9,122 bases of DNA, from NCBI GenBank assembly GCA_019246495.1, contig JAFAQI010000195.1, forward strand, positions 1 through 9,122, in the 5' to 3' direction. The number at the start of each line of letters is the position of its first letter. The first letter of the stretch is position 1. The stretch comes from Frankiales bacterium (GTDB taxonomy: Bacteria; Actinomycetota; Actinomycetes; JAFAQI01). Of the stretch, positions 1 to 8,780 are shown piece by piece. The notes beneath the pieces are model-generated. The model worked only from the letters and a program-made list of their open reading frames with translations. It searched no databases and was not told the DNA's origin. A program made the position numbers and the translations under genes.

Positions 1-1309
1 GCAGGTCGTCGAGGTGGACGAGGCCGCGATCCAGCCACTCGCCATACGGGTGGTGGGATGCCAGCTCGGCCTTGATCTCGTCGTCGCCGATGATGCGGCC
101 CTTGGATGTGTCGACCAGGAACATCCGCCCCGGTTGCAGCCGGCCCTTCCGCACCACGGAGGCGGGGTCGAGGTCGAGCACGCCGACCTCGGAGGCCAGG
201 ACGACCAGCCCGTCGTCGGTGACCCAGTAGCGCGACGGGCGCAGGCCGTTGCGGTCGAGTACGGCGCCGACGACCGTGCCGTCGGTGAAGGTGACGCAGG
301 CCGGGCCGTCCCACGGCTCCATGAGGCAGGCGTGGAAGCGGTAGAAGGAGCGCCGCGCCTCGTCCATCTCGGCGTGGTTCTCCCACGCCTCCGGGATCAT
401 CATGAGTACGGCGTGCGGCAGTGAGCGACCGCCGAGGTGCAGCAGCTCGAGGACCTCATCGAACGAGGCCGAGTCGCTGGCGTCGGGCGTCGCAATCGGG
501 AAGAGCCGGCGCAGGTCGCCGGGGATGACGTCGCTCGCGAGCAGCGCTTCGCGGGCCCGCATCCAGTTGCGGTTTCCCTTGACGGTGTTGATCTCGCCGT
601 TGTGCGCGATGTAGCGGTAGGGGTGGGCGAGCGGCCACGACGGGAACGTGTTGGTGGAGAAACGCGAGTGCACGACCGCGATCGCCGACTCGACCCGCTC
701 GTCGCGCAGGTCCGGGAAGAACTCCGGCAGCTGGTCCGTCGTCAGCATGCCCTTGTAGACGATCGTCCGGCAGGACAGCGACGGAAGGTAGAGGCCCACC
801 TCGCGCTCGATGCGCTTGCGCAGGCAGAACGCACGGCGCTCGAGCCCGAGACCGACCTCACCGTGGGTGCCGGCCACGAACAGCTGGCGGAACCGCGGCA
901 TCACCGAACGCGCGGTCGCGCCGAGGCCGTCCGGCTGCGTCGGCACATCGCGCCAGCCGAGGACGCGCAGCTCCTCTTCTCCGGCGATGCGCTCGACCGC
1001 TTCGGCGGCACGGCTGCACTCGTCGTCGTCGTGCGGCAGGAACACCAAGCCGGTGGCGTAGGACCCGACCTTGGGGAGCTCGAGACCGGACACCGCGCGC
1101 AGGAAGCCGTCGGGGATCTGGAGCAGGATGCCCGCTCCGTCGCCCGTGTTGACCTCGGAGCCGTAGGCGCCGCGGTGATCGAGGTTGTGCAGCGCGGTGA
1201 GAGCGTCGCGGACGATTCCGTTGCTGCTGCGGCCGTGCATGTCGGCGACGAACGCCACCCCGCAGGCGTCGTGCTCGTTGGCAGGGTCATACAAGCCCTG
1301 TGCACGCAT
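1..1309 (-). CDS. gltB: Glutamate synthase large subunit, N-terminal part (truncated by window edge)
   Basis: The visible 436 residues are the class II glutamine amidotransferase domain of the large (alpha) subunit of glutamate synthase. This enzyme moves the amide nitrogen of glutamine onto 2-oxoglutarate to make glutamate in the cytoplasm. The ATG at 1309 gives [20 protein letters not shown]. In this family a short propeptide is removed so that the cysteine of the CGV motif, here Cys16, becomes the N-terminal nucleophile. Further family motifs are [16 protein letters not shown] just downstream and NGEINT at residues 237–242. The FMN and iron-sulfur domains lie beyond the window, since full-length proteins are about 1500 residues. 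No stop interrupts the frame. The Shine-Dalgarno sequence is weak. The gene follows the VIT-type transporter gene after 81 nt and may have its own promoter. Identification is firm; only the exact start is slightly uncertain. Confidence 0.96.
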   Translation of the reverse strand, partial: MRAQGLYDPANEHDACGVAFVADMHGRSSNGIVRDALTALHNLDHRGAYGSEVNTGDGAGILLQIPDGFLRAVSGLELPKVGSYATGLVFLPHDDDECSRAAEAVERIAGEEELRVLGWRDVPTQPDGLGATARSVMPRFRQLFVAGTHGEVGLGLERRAFCLRKRIEREVGLYLPSLSCRTIVYKGMLTTDQLPEFFPDLRDERVESAIAVVHSRFSTNTFPSWPLAHPYRYIAHNGEINTVKGNRNWMRAREALLASDVIPGDLRRLFPIATPDASDSASFDEVLELLHLGGRSLPHAVLMMIPEAWENHAEMDEARRSFYRFHACLMEPWDGPACVTFTDGTVVGAVLDRNGLRPSRYWVTDDGLVVLASEVGVLDLDPASVVRKGRLQPGRMFLVDTSKGRIIGDDEIKAELASHHPYGEWLDRGLVHLDDL

Positions 1310-1376
1310 CGCGGTCAGTCCCGTCGTCTCTGGTGGCGGTGGCAGCGGGACGACGTCGGCCCTCGTGCTGGCAACG

Positions 1377-1382
1377 AGATTA
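1377..1382 (-). promoter_or_regulatory. Candidate -10 element for gltB
   Basis: On the minus strand TAATCT matches the actinobacterial TANNNT -10 pattern. It lies just after the transporter gene's stop codon, about 67 nt before the gltB ATG. I see no convincing -35 box at 16–18 nt. A weak inverted repeat overlaps it (5-bp arms CTCGT/ACGAG, 1362–1378), and a second 6-bp repeat (GTCCCG/CGGGAC, 1318–1323 and 1346–1351) lies between it and gltB. The gap is therefore compatible with a separate gltB promoter and leader, but this rests on pattern matching only. Confidence 0.3.
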
Positions 1383-1390
1383 CAACAGGC

Positions 1391-2116
1391 TCAGCTCAAG
1401 CCGACCCCGAATGCGCTTCCCACGCCGTACGTGATGGCCGCGGCCGCAGCGCCGAGCGCGAGCTGGCGGACGGCCCCGAGCCAGAGCGGCCGTTCGGTGA
1501 ACCGGGCGACCGCTGCACCGAGCGCGGTCAGCGAGACAGCGGCCAAGGCAAGCGAGATCCAGAGGTGGTGCGACCCGAGCGCATAGGGCAGCAGCGGAAT
1601 CAGCGCGCCGGCGGCGAACGACAACAGGCTCGACACCGCCGCGACCGTGGGCGAGGGCAGGTCGTCCGGGTCGACGCCGAGCTCCTCCCGGACGTGGATG
1701 CGCCAGACCAGCTCGTGGTCACGGGACAGGTCGCTCGCGACCCGCTTGGCGAGGTCGGGCGAGAGCCCCCGGCGGATGAACAGCTCGGCGAGCTCCGCCT
1801 GCTCGGCCGCCGGCCGGTGCACGAGCTCGCGGCGCTCCTTGGCGATCTCGGCGCGGACGAGCTCGACCTGGGAGCTCACCGACGTCCACTCCCCCACGGC
1901 CATCGAGAACGATCCGGCGAGCAGCCCGGCGAGGCCGGTGATCACGATGACGTGGACGTGGCTGCCTGCTGCCGCGGCGATGCCGGCGATGAGCGCGACG
2001 TTGGACACGAGCCCGTCCATCGCCCCGAAGACCGCGGGGCGCAGCCAGCCGCCGGTGACGTCGCGGTGGCTGTGGTGGACCTCCGCGTCGCGGCGGGCGA
2101 GCGCGGCGTCCGTCAT
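1391..2116 (-). CDS. VIT/CCC1-type iron/manganese transporter family membrane protein
   Basis: This 241-residue protein has the layout of the vacuolar iron transporter (VIT1/CCC1) family, whose members move Fe2+ or Mn2+ across membranes. The N-terminus carries a histidine cluster (HHSH, 14–17) and the family hallmark GAMDGLVSN (31–39) in TM1, with Asp34 at the conserved acidic position. TM2 spans about 54–75 and ends in SMAVGEW (Met72, Glu76). Residues 77–150 form a soluble, glutamate-rich helical segment like the metal-binding domain of plant VIT1. Three more helices follow at about 157–180, 184–206 and 215–237. The frame stays open upstream into lgt, but the ATG at 2116 is the right start because conserved sequence begins there and a strong AGGAGG precedes it. 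That ATG overlaps the lgt stop by 4 nt, so the two genes are probably co-translated. The ion (Fe or Mn) and direction cannot be told from sequence. Confidence 0.92.
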   Translation of the reverse strand: MTDAALARRDAEVHHSHRDVTGGWLRPAVFGAMDGLVSNVALIAGIAAAAGSHVHVIVITGLAGLLAGSFSMAVGEWTSVSSQVELVRAEIAKERRELVHRPAAEQAELAELFIRRGLSPDLAKRVASDLSRDHELVWRIHVREELGVDPDDLPSPTVAAVSSLLSFAAGALIPLLPYALGSHHLWISLALAAVSLTALGAAVARFTERPLWLGAVRQLALGAAAAAITYGVGSAFGVGLS

Positions 2117-3003
2117 CCGCTCACCTCCTCGCCCGCGACCCTCTCCTCGAGTGCCGGCTCCTCGCCGACGCCGTCCGCCTCGGCGGCCGAGGACGGCGTA
2201 CGCCGACGGCGGAGCACGAGGTAGCCGGCCGCCACGACGAAGACGAGCACGCTCGTCCAGTCGTTGAGGCGGAGGCCGAGGAAGCGGTGCGCCGGATCCA
2301 CCCGCAGCGCTTCGATCCAGAACCGACCGGCCGTGTAAGCAGCGGCGTAGAGCGCGAACGCCCGGCCGCGGGTGAGGTTCCACCGCCGGTCCGCCCAGAT
2401 GACGAGCAGCGCTACGCCGATGTCCCAGAGGGACTCGTAAAGGAATGTGGGCTGGTACGTCGAGTGGGGGTCAGGCGCACCGCTGGCAAGTGTCGGACGA
2501 TGCGCCGCGTCGATACGCACCGCCCACGGCAACGAGCTCGCGCGACCGTAGAGCTCCTGGTTGAAGTAGTTGCCCCAACGGCCGACGGCCTGCGCGAGAG
2601 CGAGCGCGGGCGCGATCGCGTCGGCGAAGTCCGAGTAGCGCACGCCGGCTCGCCGGCATCCGATGTAGGCGCCGAGCGCGCCGCCGGCGATCGCGCCCCA
2701 GATCCCGAGCCCGCCGTGCCAGATCTCGAGCGCGGCCACCGTGCCCTGGCCCGCGTGCCCCCAGTAGAGCTCGGGGTCGGTGACGACGTGATAGAGCCGA
2801 GCGCCGACAAGACCGAACGGCACCGCCCAGGTGGCGATGTCGGCGACGACACCGCGCCGGGCGCCCTTCGCCTGCATCCGGCGGTCGCCGACGACGACCG
2901 CGACGACGATGCCCGCGATGATGCAGAGCGCGTAGGCACGGATCGGCAGCGGCCCGAGATGGATGACCCCGCTGGACGGGCTCGGGATCGACGCCGGCAG
3001 CAC
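2113..3003 (-). CDS. lgt: Prolipoprotein diacylglyceryl transferase
   Basis: Lgt is the membrane enzyme that transfers a diacylglyceryl group from phosphatidylglycerol to the lipobox cysteine of prolipoproteins, the first step of bacterial lipoprotein maturation. The 296-residue product has the Lgt signature GRWGNYFNQE at 141–150. It also shows the conserved GARLYHV segment (67–73), the WHGGLGIWG loop with His96 (95–103), and the GRFWIEALRVD motif (226–236). Hydrophobic segments occur at about 22–40, 54–72, 98–115, 193–204, 216–230 and 250–264. The C-terminal tail (about 265–296) is charged and rich in Arg then Glu, as in several actinobacterial Lgt proteins, and is probably cytoplasmic. The start is GTG at 3003, supported by the family-typical N-terminus (IPSPSSGVIHLGPLPIRAYA). 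There is no clear Shine-Dalgarno site, and a possible leaderless promoter sits just upstream. The stop overlaps the next gene's start by 4 nt. Confidence 0.97.
   Translation of the reverse strand: MLPASIPSPSSGVIHLGPLPIRAYALCIIAGIVVAVVVGDRRMQAKGARRGVVADIATWAVPFGLVGARLYHVVTDPELYWGHAGQGTVAALEIWHGGLGIWGAIAGGALGAYIGCRRAGVRYSDFADAIAPALALAQAVGRWGNYFNQELYGRASSLPWAVRIDAAHRPTLASGAPDPHSTYQPTFLYESLWDIGVALLVIWADRRWNLTRGRAFALYAAAYTAGRFWIEALRVDPAHRFLGLRLNDWTSVLVFVVAAGYLVLRRRRTPSSAAEADGVGEEPALEERVAGEEVSG
2124..2129 (-). promoter_or_regulatory. Shine-Dalgarno site of the VIT-type transporter gene
   Basis: On the minus strand GAGGAGGTGA, with an AGGAGG core, lies inside the end of lgt, 7 nt before the ATG at 2116. 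It settles the transporter start against the longer open frame upstream, and allows initiation independent of pure translational coupling. Confidence 0.8.
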
Positions 3004-3009
3004 AGGGCG

Positions 3010-3015
3010 AGGCTA
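3010..3015 (-). promoter_or_regulatory. Candidate -10 element for a leaderless lgt transcript
   Basis: On the minus strand TAGCCT fits TANNNT and ends exactly 6 nt before the GTG start of lgt. No Shine-Dalgarno sequence is visible in the 35-nt gap. In actinobacteria this spacing usually places the transcription start at the first base of the start codon. I see no good -35 box. In GC-rich DNA such a hexamer can occur by chance. Confidence 0.4.
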
Positions 3016-3038
3016 GTCGCCCGGCGGCGCGGAGACGG

Positions 3039-3377
3039 TCAGGCTGTCGTCGCCGGCTGCGCCTTCTGCGTCGATTGCGTAGGCAGGCTGACCGTGTAGC
3101 CGGGCGCGAAGATGGCGTGTGCCGGCCGGATCTGCACCTGCGGCTCGCCCGCGATCCCGATCTCGGCGACGGCGGGACCCAGCCGGGTGTCGCTGAACCG
3201 CTGGAAGTCCTCGGCGGTCTCCCAGATGTCGACGATGTGCGCGCCCGCGTCGTCGAAGCTCGCCGCGTGATAGATCGCGCCGGGCGGGACGTCGGTCTCC
3301 CACTGCACCTGCGCCCGGGCCTGCTCGTACTGGTCGACGGTGACGCCGACCCAATCCATCTGCATGACGACAGGCAT
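3039..3377 (-). CDS. Small ferredoxin-like (dimeric alpha/beta barrel) protein, function unknown
   Basis: This 112-residue soluble protein has no signal peptide or membrane segment. Its pattern suggests the dimeric alpha/beta-barrel (antibiotic biosynthesis monooxygenase-like) fold. A first strand MQMDWVGVT is followed by a helix around 14–25. A strand pair GAIYHAASF…GAHIVDIWE then leads into the helix TAEDFQRFSDTRLGPAVAEI (53–72). The DIWET…DFQRF stretch is typical of small actinobacterial proteins of this class. Residues 97–112 look disordered. No catalytic residue can be assigned, so enzyme activity is not implied. ATG at 3377 is chosen over the longer open frame because AGGAGG lies 7 nt upstream. 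The gene lies between trpA (76 nt upstream) and lgt (35 nt downstream), an insertion relative to the trpA–lgt adjacency I recall for Mycobacterium. Fold assignment is an inference. Confidence 0.82.
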   Translation of the reverse strand: MPVVMQMDWVGVTVDQYEQARAQVQWETDVPPGAIYHAASFDDAGAHIVDIWETAEDFQRFSDTRLGPAVAEIGIAGEPQVQIRPAHAIFAPGYTVSLPTQSTQKAQPATTA

Positions 3378-3384
3378 GACGACT

Positions 3385-3390
3385 CCTCCT
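3385..3390 (-). promoter_or_regulatory. Shine-Dalgarno site of the small alpha/beta-barrel-like gene
   Basis: On the minus strand GAGGAGGAG (AGGAGG core) sits 7 nt before the ATG at 3377. It is one of only two strong ribosome binding sites in the gene cluster, and it fixes the start of this gene. Confidence 0.82.
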
Positions 3391-3422
3391 CGATGTCGGT
3401 CCAGGGGTCGAGCGTTCACCTT

Positions 3423-3440
3423 TTCCGGCATCAACCGGAA
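3423..3440 (-). repeat. Perfect short inverted repeat after trpA (possible mRNA hairpin)
   Basis: TTCCGG and CCGGAA form a 6-bp stem around a 6-nt loop, starting 14 nt after the trpA stop codon in the 76-nt gap before the small alpha/beta-barrel gene. On the minus strand it is followed by AAAGG rather than a T-run, so it is not a standard intrinsic terminator. It could be a weak mRNA-stability or processing hairpin between the trp genes and the downstream genes, or a chance repeat. Confidence 0.4.
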
Positions 3441-3453
3441 TGGCACAACAGGG

Positions 3454-4274
3454 CTAGTGCTGGCGGCGAACGCCTTCGGCGAGTTCCGCAGCGAGCCGGC
3501 CGGCCGCTGCCGCTCCCGCGTTCTCGCTGTCCGCCTCGAGGACCTGCCGGACGAAGGCGGACCCGACGATGACCCCGTCGGCGTACGACGCGATCTCCGC
3601 CGCCTGGCTGCCGTTGGAGACGCCGAGACCGACGCCGACCGGCAGGTCCGTCGCACTGCGCACCCGTTCGACCAACGCGGGGGCGATCGCGGAGGTCTGG
3701 GCGCGGGCGCCGGTCACGCCCATGGTCGAGGCGGCGTAGACCCAGCCGCGGCACTCCGCCGTGGTCTGCCGGATGCGTTCGTCGCTCGACGACGGGGCGA
3801 CGAGGAACACCCGGTCCAGGTCGGCACTCTCCGCGGCGCTGAGCCAGTCGGCGGCCTCGTCCGGGATCAGGTCGGGAGTGATGAGGCCGCAGCCGCCCGC
3901 ATCACGTAACGCCGTCGCGAAACGCTCGACACCGAACTGCAGCACGGGGTTCCAGTACGTCATGACGAGCACCGCGGCGCCCGTCCGCGCGACGGCTTCG
4001 ACGGTGCGCAGGACGTCGACGGTCCGCGTGCCGTTCCGCAGCGCTTGCTCGGCGGCCACCTGGATTGTCGGTCCGTCGAGCACCGGGTCGCTGTAGGGAA
4101 GTCCGATCTCGACGACGTCGACGCCCGCAGCGACCATCGCTAGCAACGCGGCGACGCATCCGTCGTACGACGGAAAGCCGGCCGGCAGGTAGCCGACAAG
4201 AGCGGCGCGACCCTCGGCGCGCGCGGTTCGGTAGACCTCCCCGCTGCTCGTGACGTCGCGGGCGGTGGCGGCGT

Positions 4275-4278
<4 letters not shown>
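3454..4278 (-). CDS. trpA: Tryptophan synthase alpha subunit
   Basis: TrpA splits indole-3-glycerol phosphate into glyceraldehyde 3-phosphate and indole, and passes the indole to TrpB through the alpha2beta2 tunnel. The 274-residue protein has the usual length and TIM-barrel fold. The catalytic pair is present: Glu57 in [11 protein letters not shown] and Asp68 in VLDGPTIQ, the same 11-residue spacing as Glu49/Asp60 of Salmonella. Other family landmarks are GYLPAGFPS (29–37), the [11 protein letters not shown] segment, [10 protein letters not shown], and the phosphate-binding GLGVSN and [10 protein letters not shown] near the C-terminus. ATG at 4278 overlaps the trpB stop (ATGA), so translation is coupled and 1:1 subunit supply is favoured. 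A longer open frame into trpB has no family similarity. The gene ends the trp block here; a short inverted repeat follows. Confidence 0.98.
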
Positions 4279-5473
<1,195 letters not shown>

Positions 5474-5477
<4 letters not shown>

Positions 5478-6283
5478 GACGAGACGGGCCGGGCGGCGGG
5501 ATGTGCACCGGCGGCCACGAGGTCGGCAACTGCCTGCCGCGGGTCCGGCTGGGTGACGAGGCTCTCGCCGACGAGCACGGCGTCGGCGCCGAGTGCGGCG
5601 TAGCCGAGCAGGTCGTGCGGGCCGCGCACGCCGCTCTCGGCGATCTTGATGACGGAGTCGGGCAGCAGCGGAGCGACTCGTCCGAACGTGTCGCGGTCGA
5701 CCTCGAGGGTCCGCAGGTTGCGAGCGTTGACGCCGATGATCCGTGCGCCCGCATCGAGCGCACGACGTGCTTCGTCCTCGTCGTGCACCTCGACAAGCGC
5801 TGCCATGCCGAGACTCTCGATCCGCTCGAGCAACGCTACGAGCACCTGCTGTTCCAGCGCGGCAACGATCAGCAGCACGAGGTCGGCACCGTGCGCGCGG
5901 GCCTCCCACACCTGATACGGCGTGACGACGAAGTCCTTGCGCAGCACCGGGATGTCGACCGTGCCGCGCACGGCGACCAGGTCGTCGAGACTTCCGCCGA
6001 ACCGGCGCTGCTCGGTTAGCACCGAGATGACCCGCGCGCCGCCGCGCTCATACTCCGCGGCAAGCGCGGCAGGATCAGCAATCGCTGCGAGGCTTCCGGC
6101 TGAGGGGCTTTGCCGCTTGACCTCGGCGATCACGGCCACGCCGGGAAGTCTCAGCCGCGCATCGACATCGAGCGCCGGCAGCACGCGCGCTGCGCGCTTC
6201 TTGAGATCGTCAAGCGAGACGCGGGACTCGCGTTCGGCGAGGTCTTCGCGAACGCCCGCGACGATCTCGTCGAGCACTGACAC
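5474..6283 (-). CDS. trpC: Indole-3-glycerol phosphate synthase
   Basis: TrpC closes the indole ring, converting 1-(2-carboxyphenylamino)-1-deoxyribulose 5-phosphate to indole-3-glycerol phosphate, the substrate of TrpA. The 269-residue protein is a single-domain TIM barrel, not a TrpC–TrpF fusion. Catalytic positions known from Sulfolobus are all present: Glu54, Lys56 and Ser59 in [13 protein letters not shown], Lys116 in PVLRKDFVV, Glu165 in ALVEVHDE, Asn186 in GVNARNL, and Glu216–Ser217 in [14 protein letters not shown] and [11 protein letters not shown] complete the phosphate site. The start is GTG at 6283 ([19 protein letters not shown], a common actinobacterial N-terminus). No good Shine-Dalgarno site is seen, but a -10-like hexamer lies 6 nt upstream. 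The stop overlaps trpB. Confidence 0.98.
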
Positions 6284-6289
6284 CCCACG

Positions 6290-6295
6290 AGCGTA
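6290..6295 (-). promoter_or_regulatory. Candidate -10 element for a leaderless trpC transcript
   Basis: On the minus strand TACGCT (TANNNT) ends exactly 6 nt before the trpC GTG start, in the 58-nt gap after the membrane-protein gene. This is the same geometry as at lgt and hisI. It could be an internal promoter driving trpCBA and the genes beyond independently of trpE. No clear -35 box is seen. Confidence 0.4.
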
Positions 6296-6341
6296 ACGAG
6301 CAACGGCGCCAATGCCTCCAGTGGCTCAGTTGCCCGGCGCC

Positions 6342-6896
6342 TCAGATCGTCGGATCCTCGCCACGGTCGAGTGCGTCCCACGCGGTCGTCGCAGGATCGC
6401 GGACGCCCGCGGCGGGTCCGTCGTACCGCGCACCGAGCGCCGGCCAGTTCTGGCTCGCGACCATCACGAGCGCGCCGGCGAACACCGCGAGGCCGCCGGC
6501 AAGTCCAGCGAGCACCGCCCAGCCGTTCGCGCCTGCGTGCACAGCGGCACCCGATGCCGCGAAAGCGCGGTGGCTCAACAACTTCGGGACGTCCGGCGCG
6601 TTGGCGATGACGGCCGCGACGATGGCCGCGCCGATAACGACGACCACCGCGCCTACCGCGCGGCGCAGCCAGGATCGCGTCGCCAGTAGCACGACGCCAA
6701 GCACCAGCACCGCGACGCCAAGTGGTGACAGCGCGGCCACGACGTCGTGTCCAGGCAGCTCGACGTGCACGCGCGAACCAGTGGCCGCGCGCACCGTGAC
6801 CGCGCCCCACACCCGGCCGGCAGTGAGGACCATCAGGCCACCCGCGACGGCGCAGCCGAGCATCGCGACGGTGAGCCCGCGCCGTGACGACAACAC
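6342..6896 (-). CDS. Trp-region conserved membrane protein (TIGR02234-like)
   Basis: This 184-residue integral membrane protein sits between trpE and trpC, where actinobacteria commonly carry a conserved hypothetical membrane protein (Rv1610 in M. tuberculosis; family known as trp region conserved hypothetical membrane protein). Four hydrophobic segments are visible at about 9–28, 56–73, 79–99 and 125–147. The tail has the family-like ending WPALGARYDG (151–160) and WDALDRGEDPT (173–183), probably cytoplasmic. Its molecular role is unknown; a link to tryptophan biosynthesis or transport is suggested only by position. I chose GTG at 6896, 4 nt after the trpE stop, because family-like hydrophobic sequence starts just after it. 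A longer open frame into trpE is implausible, and the internal ATG about 12 codons later is an alternative start. No clear Shine-Dalgarno site. Confidence 0.88.
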   Translation of the reverse strand: MLSSRRGLTVAMLGCAVAGGLMVLTAGRVWGAVTVRAATGSRVHVELPGHDVVAALSPLGVAVLVLGVVLLATRSWLRRAVGAVVVVIGAAIVAAVIANAPDVPKLLSHRAFAASGAAVHAGANGWAVLAGLAGGLAVFAGALVMVASQNWPALGARYDGPAAGVRDPATTAWDALDRGEDPTI

Positions 6897-6900
6897 GCGG

Positions 6901-8406
6901 TCAGCTGCCGGCAGGCCGCAGCGTCGACGCCGTCGCGATGGCTGCCAGCACCGCGGCCGCCTTGTTGCGCGTCTCCTGCTCCTCGGTCGCCGGGTCGGAG
7001 TCGGCGACGATTCCACCACCGGCCTGGACGTAGGCCTTGCCGGCGCGCATGACAGTTGTGCGGATCGCGATCGCGCTGTCCAGGTCCCCGCCCACGTCGA
7101 CATAGCCGACAACGCCGCCGTAGAGACCTCGCCGGGTCGGCTCGAGCTCCTCGATGATCTCCATCGCCCGGATCTTCGGCGCGCCGGACAACGTGCCGGC
7201 GGGAAACGTCGCCACCAGCGCGTCGAACGCGTCACGGCCCGGCGCGAGCGCACCGACGACCGTCGACACGATGTGCATGACATGCGAGTAGCGCTCGATC
7301 GACATGAGCTCGACGACCTCGACGGTTCCCGGTGAACAGACCCGGCCGAGGTCGTTGCGGCCGAGGTCGACGAGCATGACGTGCTCCGCCCGCTCCTTGG
7401 GGTCGGTCAGCAGGTCCGCCGCGATAGCCGCGTCCTCCTCCGGCGTCGCGCCTCGGGGCTTGGTGCCGGCAATCGGGTGCAGCATCGCCCGGCCGTCGAC
7501 GACCTTGACGTGTGCCTCCGGTGACGAGCCCACGATGTCGAGGCCGTCGAACCGCAGCAGATACATGTACGGCGAGGGGTTCGACGCCCGAAGCACCCGG
7601 TAGACGTCGAGCGCGTCCGCGTCGGTTGTCACCTCGAAACGCTGGCTCGGCACCACCTGGAACACGTCACCCGCGGCGATGTAGTCCTTGGCGCGGCGTA
7701 CGGCTTCCTGGTAGCCGCCGGCTGGCGCACTGACCACCGCGTCCGCCGCCGGCAACCGCGTCATGGTCGCGACGGACGACTCGGCGGGCTTGGCCAGATC
7801 GGCCTCCATCGCGTCGAGCCGGGCAACCGCTTCTGCGTAGGCGCGGTCCGGATCGTCCTCGGCATGCGGAGTCAGCCGGCGCACGACGTTGGCGATGAGC
7901 AGGATCGTGCCGCCCGAGTGGTCGAGCACGGCCAGGTCGGTGACCAGCAGGAACGCGAGCTCCGGCAGGTGCAGGTCGTCGACGGTGTCGACCGGCAGCC
8001 GCTCCATCCGGCGGACCGCGTCGTAACCGAGATAGCCGACGAGGCCGCCGGTGAGCGGCGGCAGGTCGGTTCGGGACCGCTCGGTGCGCAGCCGCGCCAC
8101 CGCGTCGCGCAGCGCCTCGAGCGGGTCGTCGGGATGGTCGTCCGGCCCGATCCCCGTCCAGACCGCGTGACCGTCCCGCTCCGAGAGCGTCGCCGCGCAC
8201 CGCACCCCGACGAACGAGTAGCGCGACCACACACCGCCGTGCTCCGCCGACTCCAGCAGGAAGGTGCCGGGCCGGTCGGCCGCCAGCTTGCGATAGGCAC
8301 TCACCGGCGTCTCGGCGTCCGCGAGCAGCCGGCGCAGCACCGGCACGACGCGGTCGCGGGAGAGCGCCTCGCGGAACTCGGTGAGGTCGGGCTCCTGCTT
8401 GCTCAC
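6901..8406 (-). CDS. trpE: Anthranilate synthase component I
   Basis: TrpE converts chorismate to anthranilate, using ammonia delivered from glutamine by the TrpG subunit; it is the first committed and feedback-controlled step to tryptophan. The 501-residue protein keeps the N-terminal tryptophan-sensing LLES element (50–53), so feedback inhibition is likely. The chorismate-binding core has [12 protein letters not shown] (277–288), [10 protein letters not shown] (293–302), PIAGTKPRG (311–319), [11 protein letters not shown] (347–357), His378 in [28 protein letters not shown] (404–423) and [10 protein letters not shown] (463–472). The TrpE-type LLES element and this core argue for TrpE over PabB or a salicylate synthase. 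No TrpG domain is fused, so TrpG must be encoded elsewhere. The start is GTG at 8406, overlapping the hisI stop (GTGA), so no room exists for a trp attenuator directly before trpE. Confidence 0.97.
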   Translation of the reverse strand: MSKQEPDLTEFREALSRDRVVPVLRRLLADAETPVSAYRKLAADRPGTFLLESAEHGGVWSRYSFVGVRCAATLSERDGHAVWTGIGPDDHPDDPLEALRDAVARLRTERSRTDLPPLTGGLVGYLGYDAVRRMERLPVDTVDDLHLPELAFLLVTDLAVLDHSGGTILLIANVVRRLTPHAEDDPDRAYAEAVARLDAMEADLAKPAESSVATMTRLPAADAVVSAPAGGYQEAVRRAKDYIAAGDVFQVVPSQRFEVTTDADALDVYRVLRASNPSPYMYLLRFDGLDIVGSSPEAHVKVVDGRAMLHPIAGTKPRGATPEEDAAIAADLLTDPKERAEHVMLVDLGRNDLGRVCSPGTVEVVELMSIERYSHVMHIVSTVVGALAPGRDAFDALVATFPAGTLSGAPKIRAMEIIEELEPTRRGLYGGVVGYVDVGGDLDSAIAIRTTVMRAGKAYVQAGGGIVADSDPATEEQETRNKAAAVLAAIATASTLRPAGS

Positions 8407-8777
8407 GGAACGGGTACGCCGACGACGGAGTCCAGGACGTCCGCGTCGAAGCAGGTGCGGTCGCCGGTGTGGCAGGCCGCGCCGACCTGGTCGACCCGGA
8501 CGAGGACGGTGTCGCCGTCACAGTCCAGCGCGACCGACTTCACCCACTGCTGGTGACCGCTGGTATCGCCCTTGACCCAGTACTCCTGCCGGCTGCGCGA
8601 CCAGTAGGTGCAACGTCCCGTCGTCAACGTCCGGTGCAGCGCGTCGTCCATCCAGCCGACCATCAGCACCTCGCCGGTGTCCCACTGCTGCGCGACCGCC
8701 GGGAAGAGGCCGTGCTCGTCCCGCTTCAAGCGGGCGGCGATGACAGGGTCGAGCGAGGAGGGGCGGTCGTTCGGCAT
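8403..8777 (-). CDS. hisI: Phosphoribosyl-AMP cyclohydrolase
   Basis: HisI opens the adenine ring of phosphoribosyl-AMP to form ProFAR, the third step of histidine synthesis. The 124-residue protein is the single-domain cyclohydrolase without a fused HisE domain. Diagnostic features are [12 protein letters not shown] (40–51), the [20 protein letters not shown] segment (56–75), the metal-binding Asp85/Asp87/Asp89 in LDCDGDT, and the zinc-type cysteines Cys86, Cys102 and Cys109 around [10 protein letters not shown]. Its product is processed by the isomerase HisA/PriA, which in many actinobacteria also performs the TrpF reaction. ATG at 8777 is preferred; the frame is open upstream but unlike the family. 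There is no Shine-Dalgarno site, and a -10-like hexamer ends 6 nt before the ATG. This is the first gene of the minus-strand run; hisF, the usual upstream neighbour, is not adjacent. Confidence 0.97.
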   Translation of the reverse strand: MPNDRPSSLDPVIAARLKRDEHGLFPAVAQQWDTGEVLMVGWMDDALHRTLTTGRCTYWSRSRQEYWVKGDTSGHQQWVKSVALDCDGDTVLVRVDQVGAACHTGDRTCFDADVLDSVVGVPVP

Positions 8778-8780
8778 GAG

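Noticed and set aside
437..2224. Long plus-strand open frame of 595 codons opposite gltB, the VIT gene and the end of lgt
   Set aside because: It lies antisense to three well-recognised genes and reads as low-complexity Arg/Asp/Gly/Ala sequence without any domain. Such frames are common on the opposite strand of GC-rich genes.
2287..3099. Plus-strand open frame of 270 codons opposite lgt
   Set aside because: Antisense to lgt, which has a full family signature; the composition is the usual GC-rich shadow and no ribosome site is seen.
3423..3440. Rho-independent terminator after trpA
   Set aside because: The stem is only 6 bp and is not followed by a T-run on the transcribed strand, so it is listed only as an inverted repeat.
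6284..6341. Attenuator or riboswitch before trpC
   Set aside because: The gap is 58 nt and has no Trp-rich leader peptide, no T-box and no stable terminator hairpin; two GGCGCC palindromes are ordinary in DNA of this composition.
6342..7283. Longer frame for the trp-region membrane protein, overlapping the 3' end of trpE
   Set aside because: The extra 129 residues are a Ser/Arg-rich out-of-frame reading of trpE; the hydrophobic family-like part begins just after the trpE stop.
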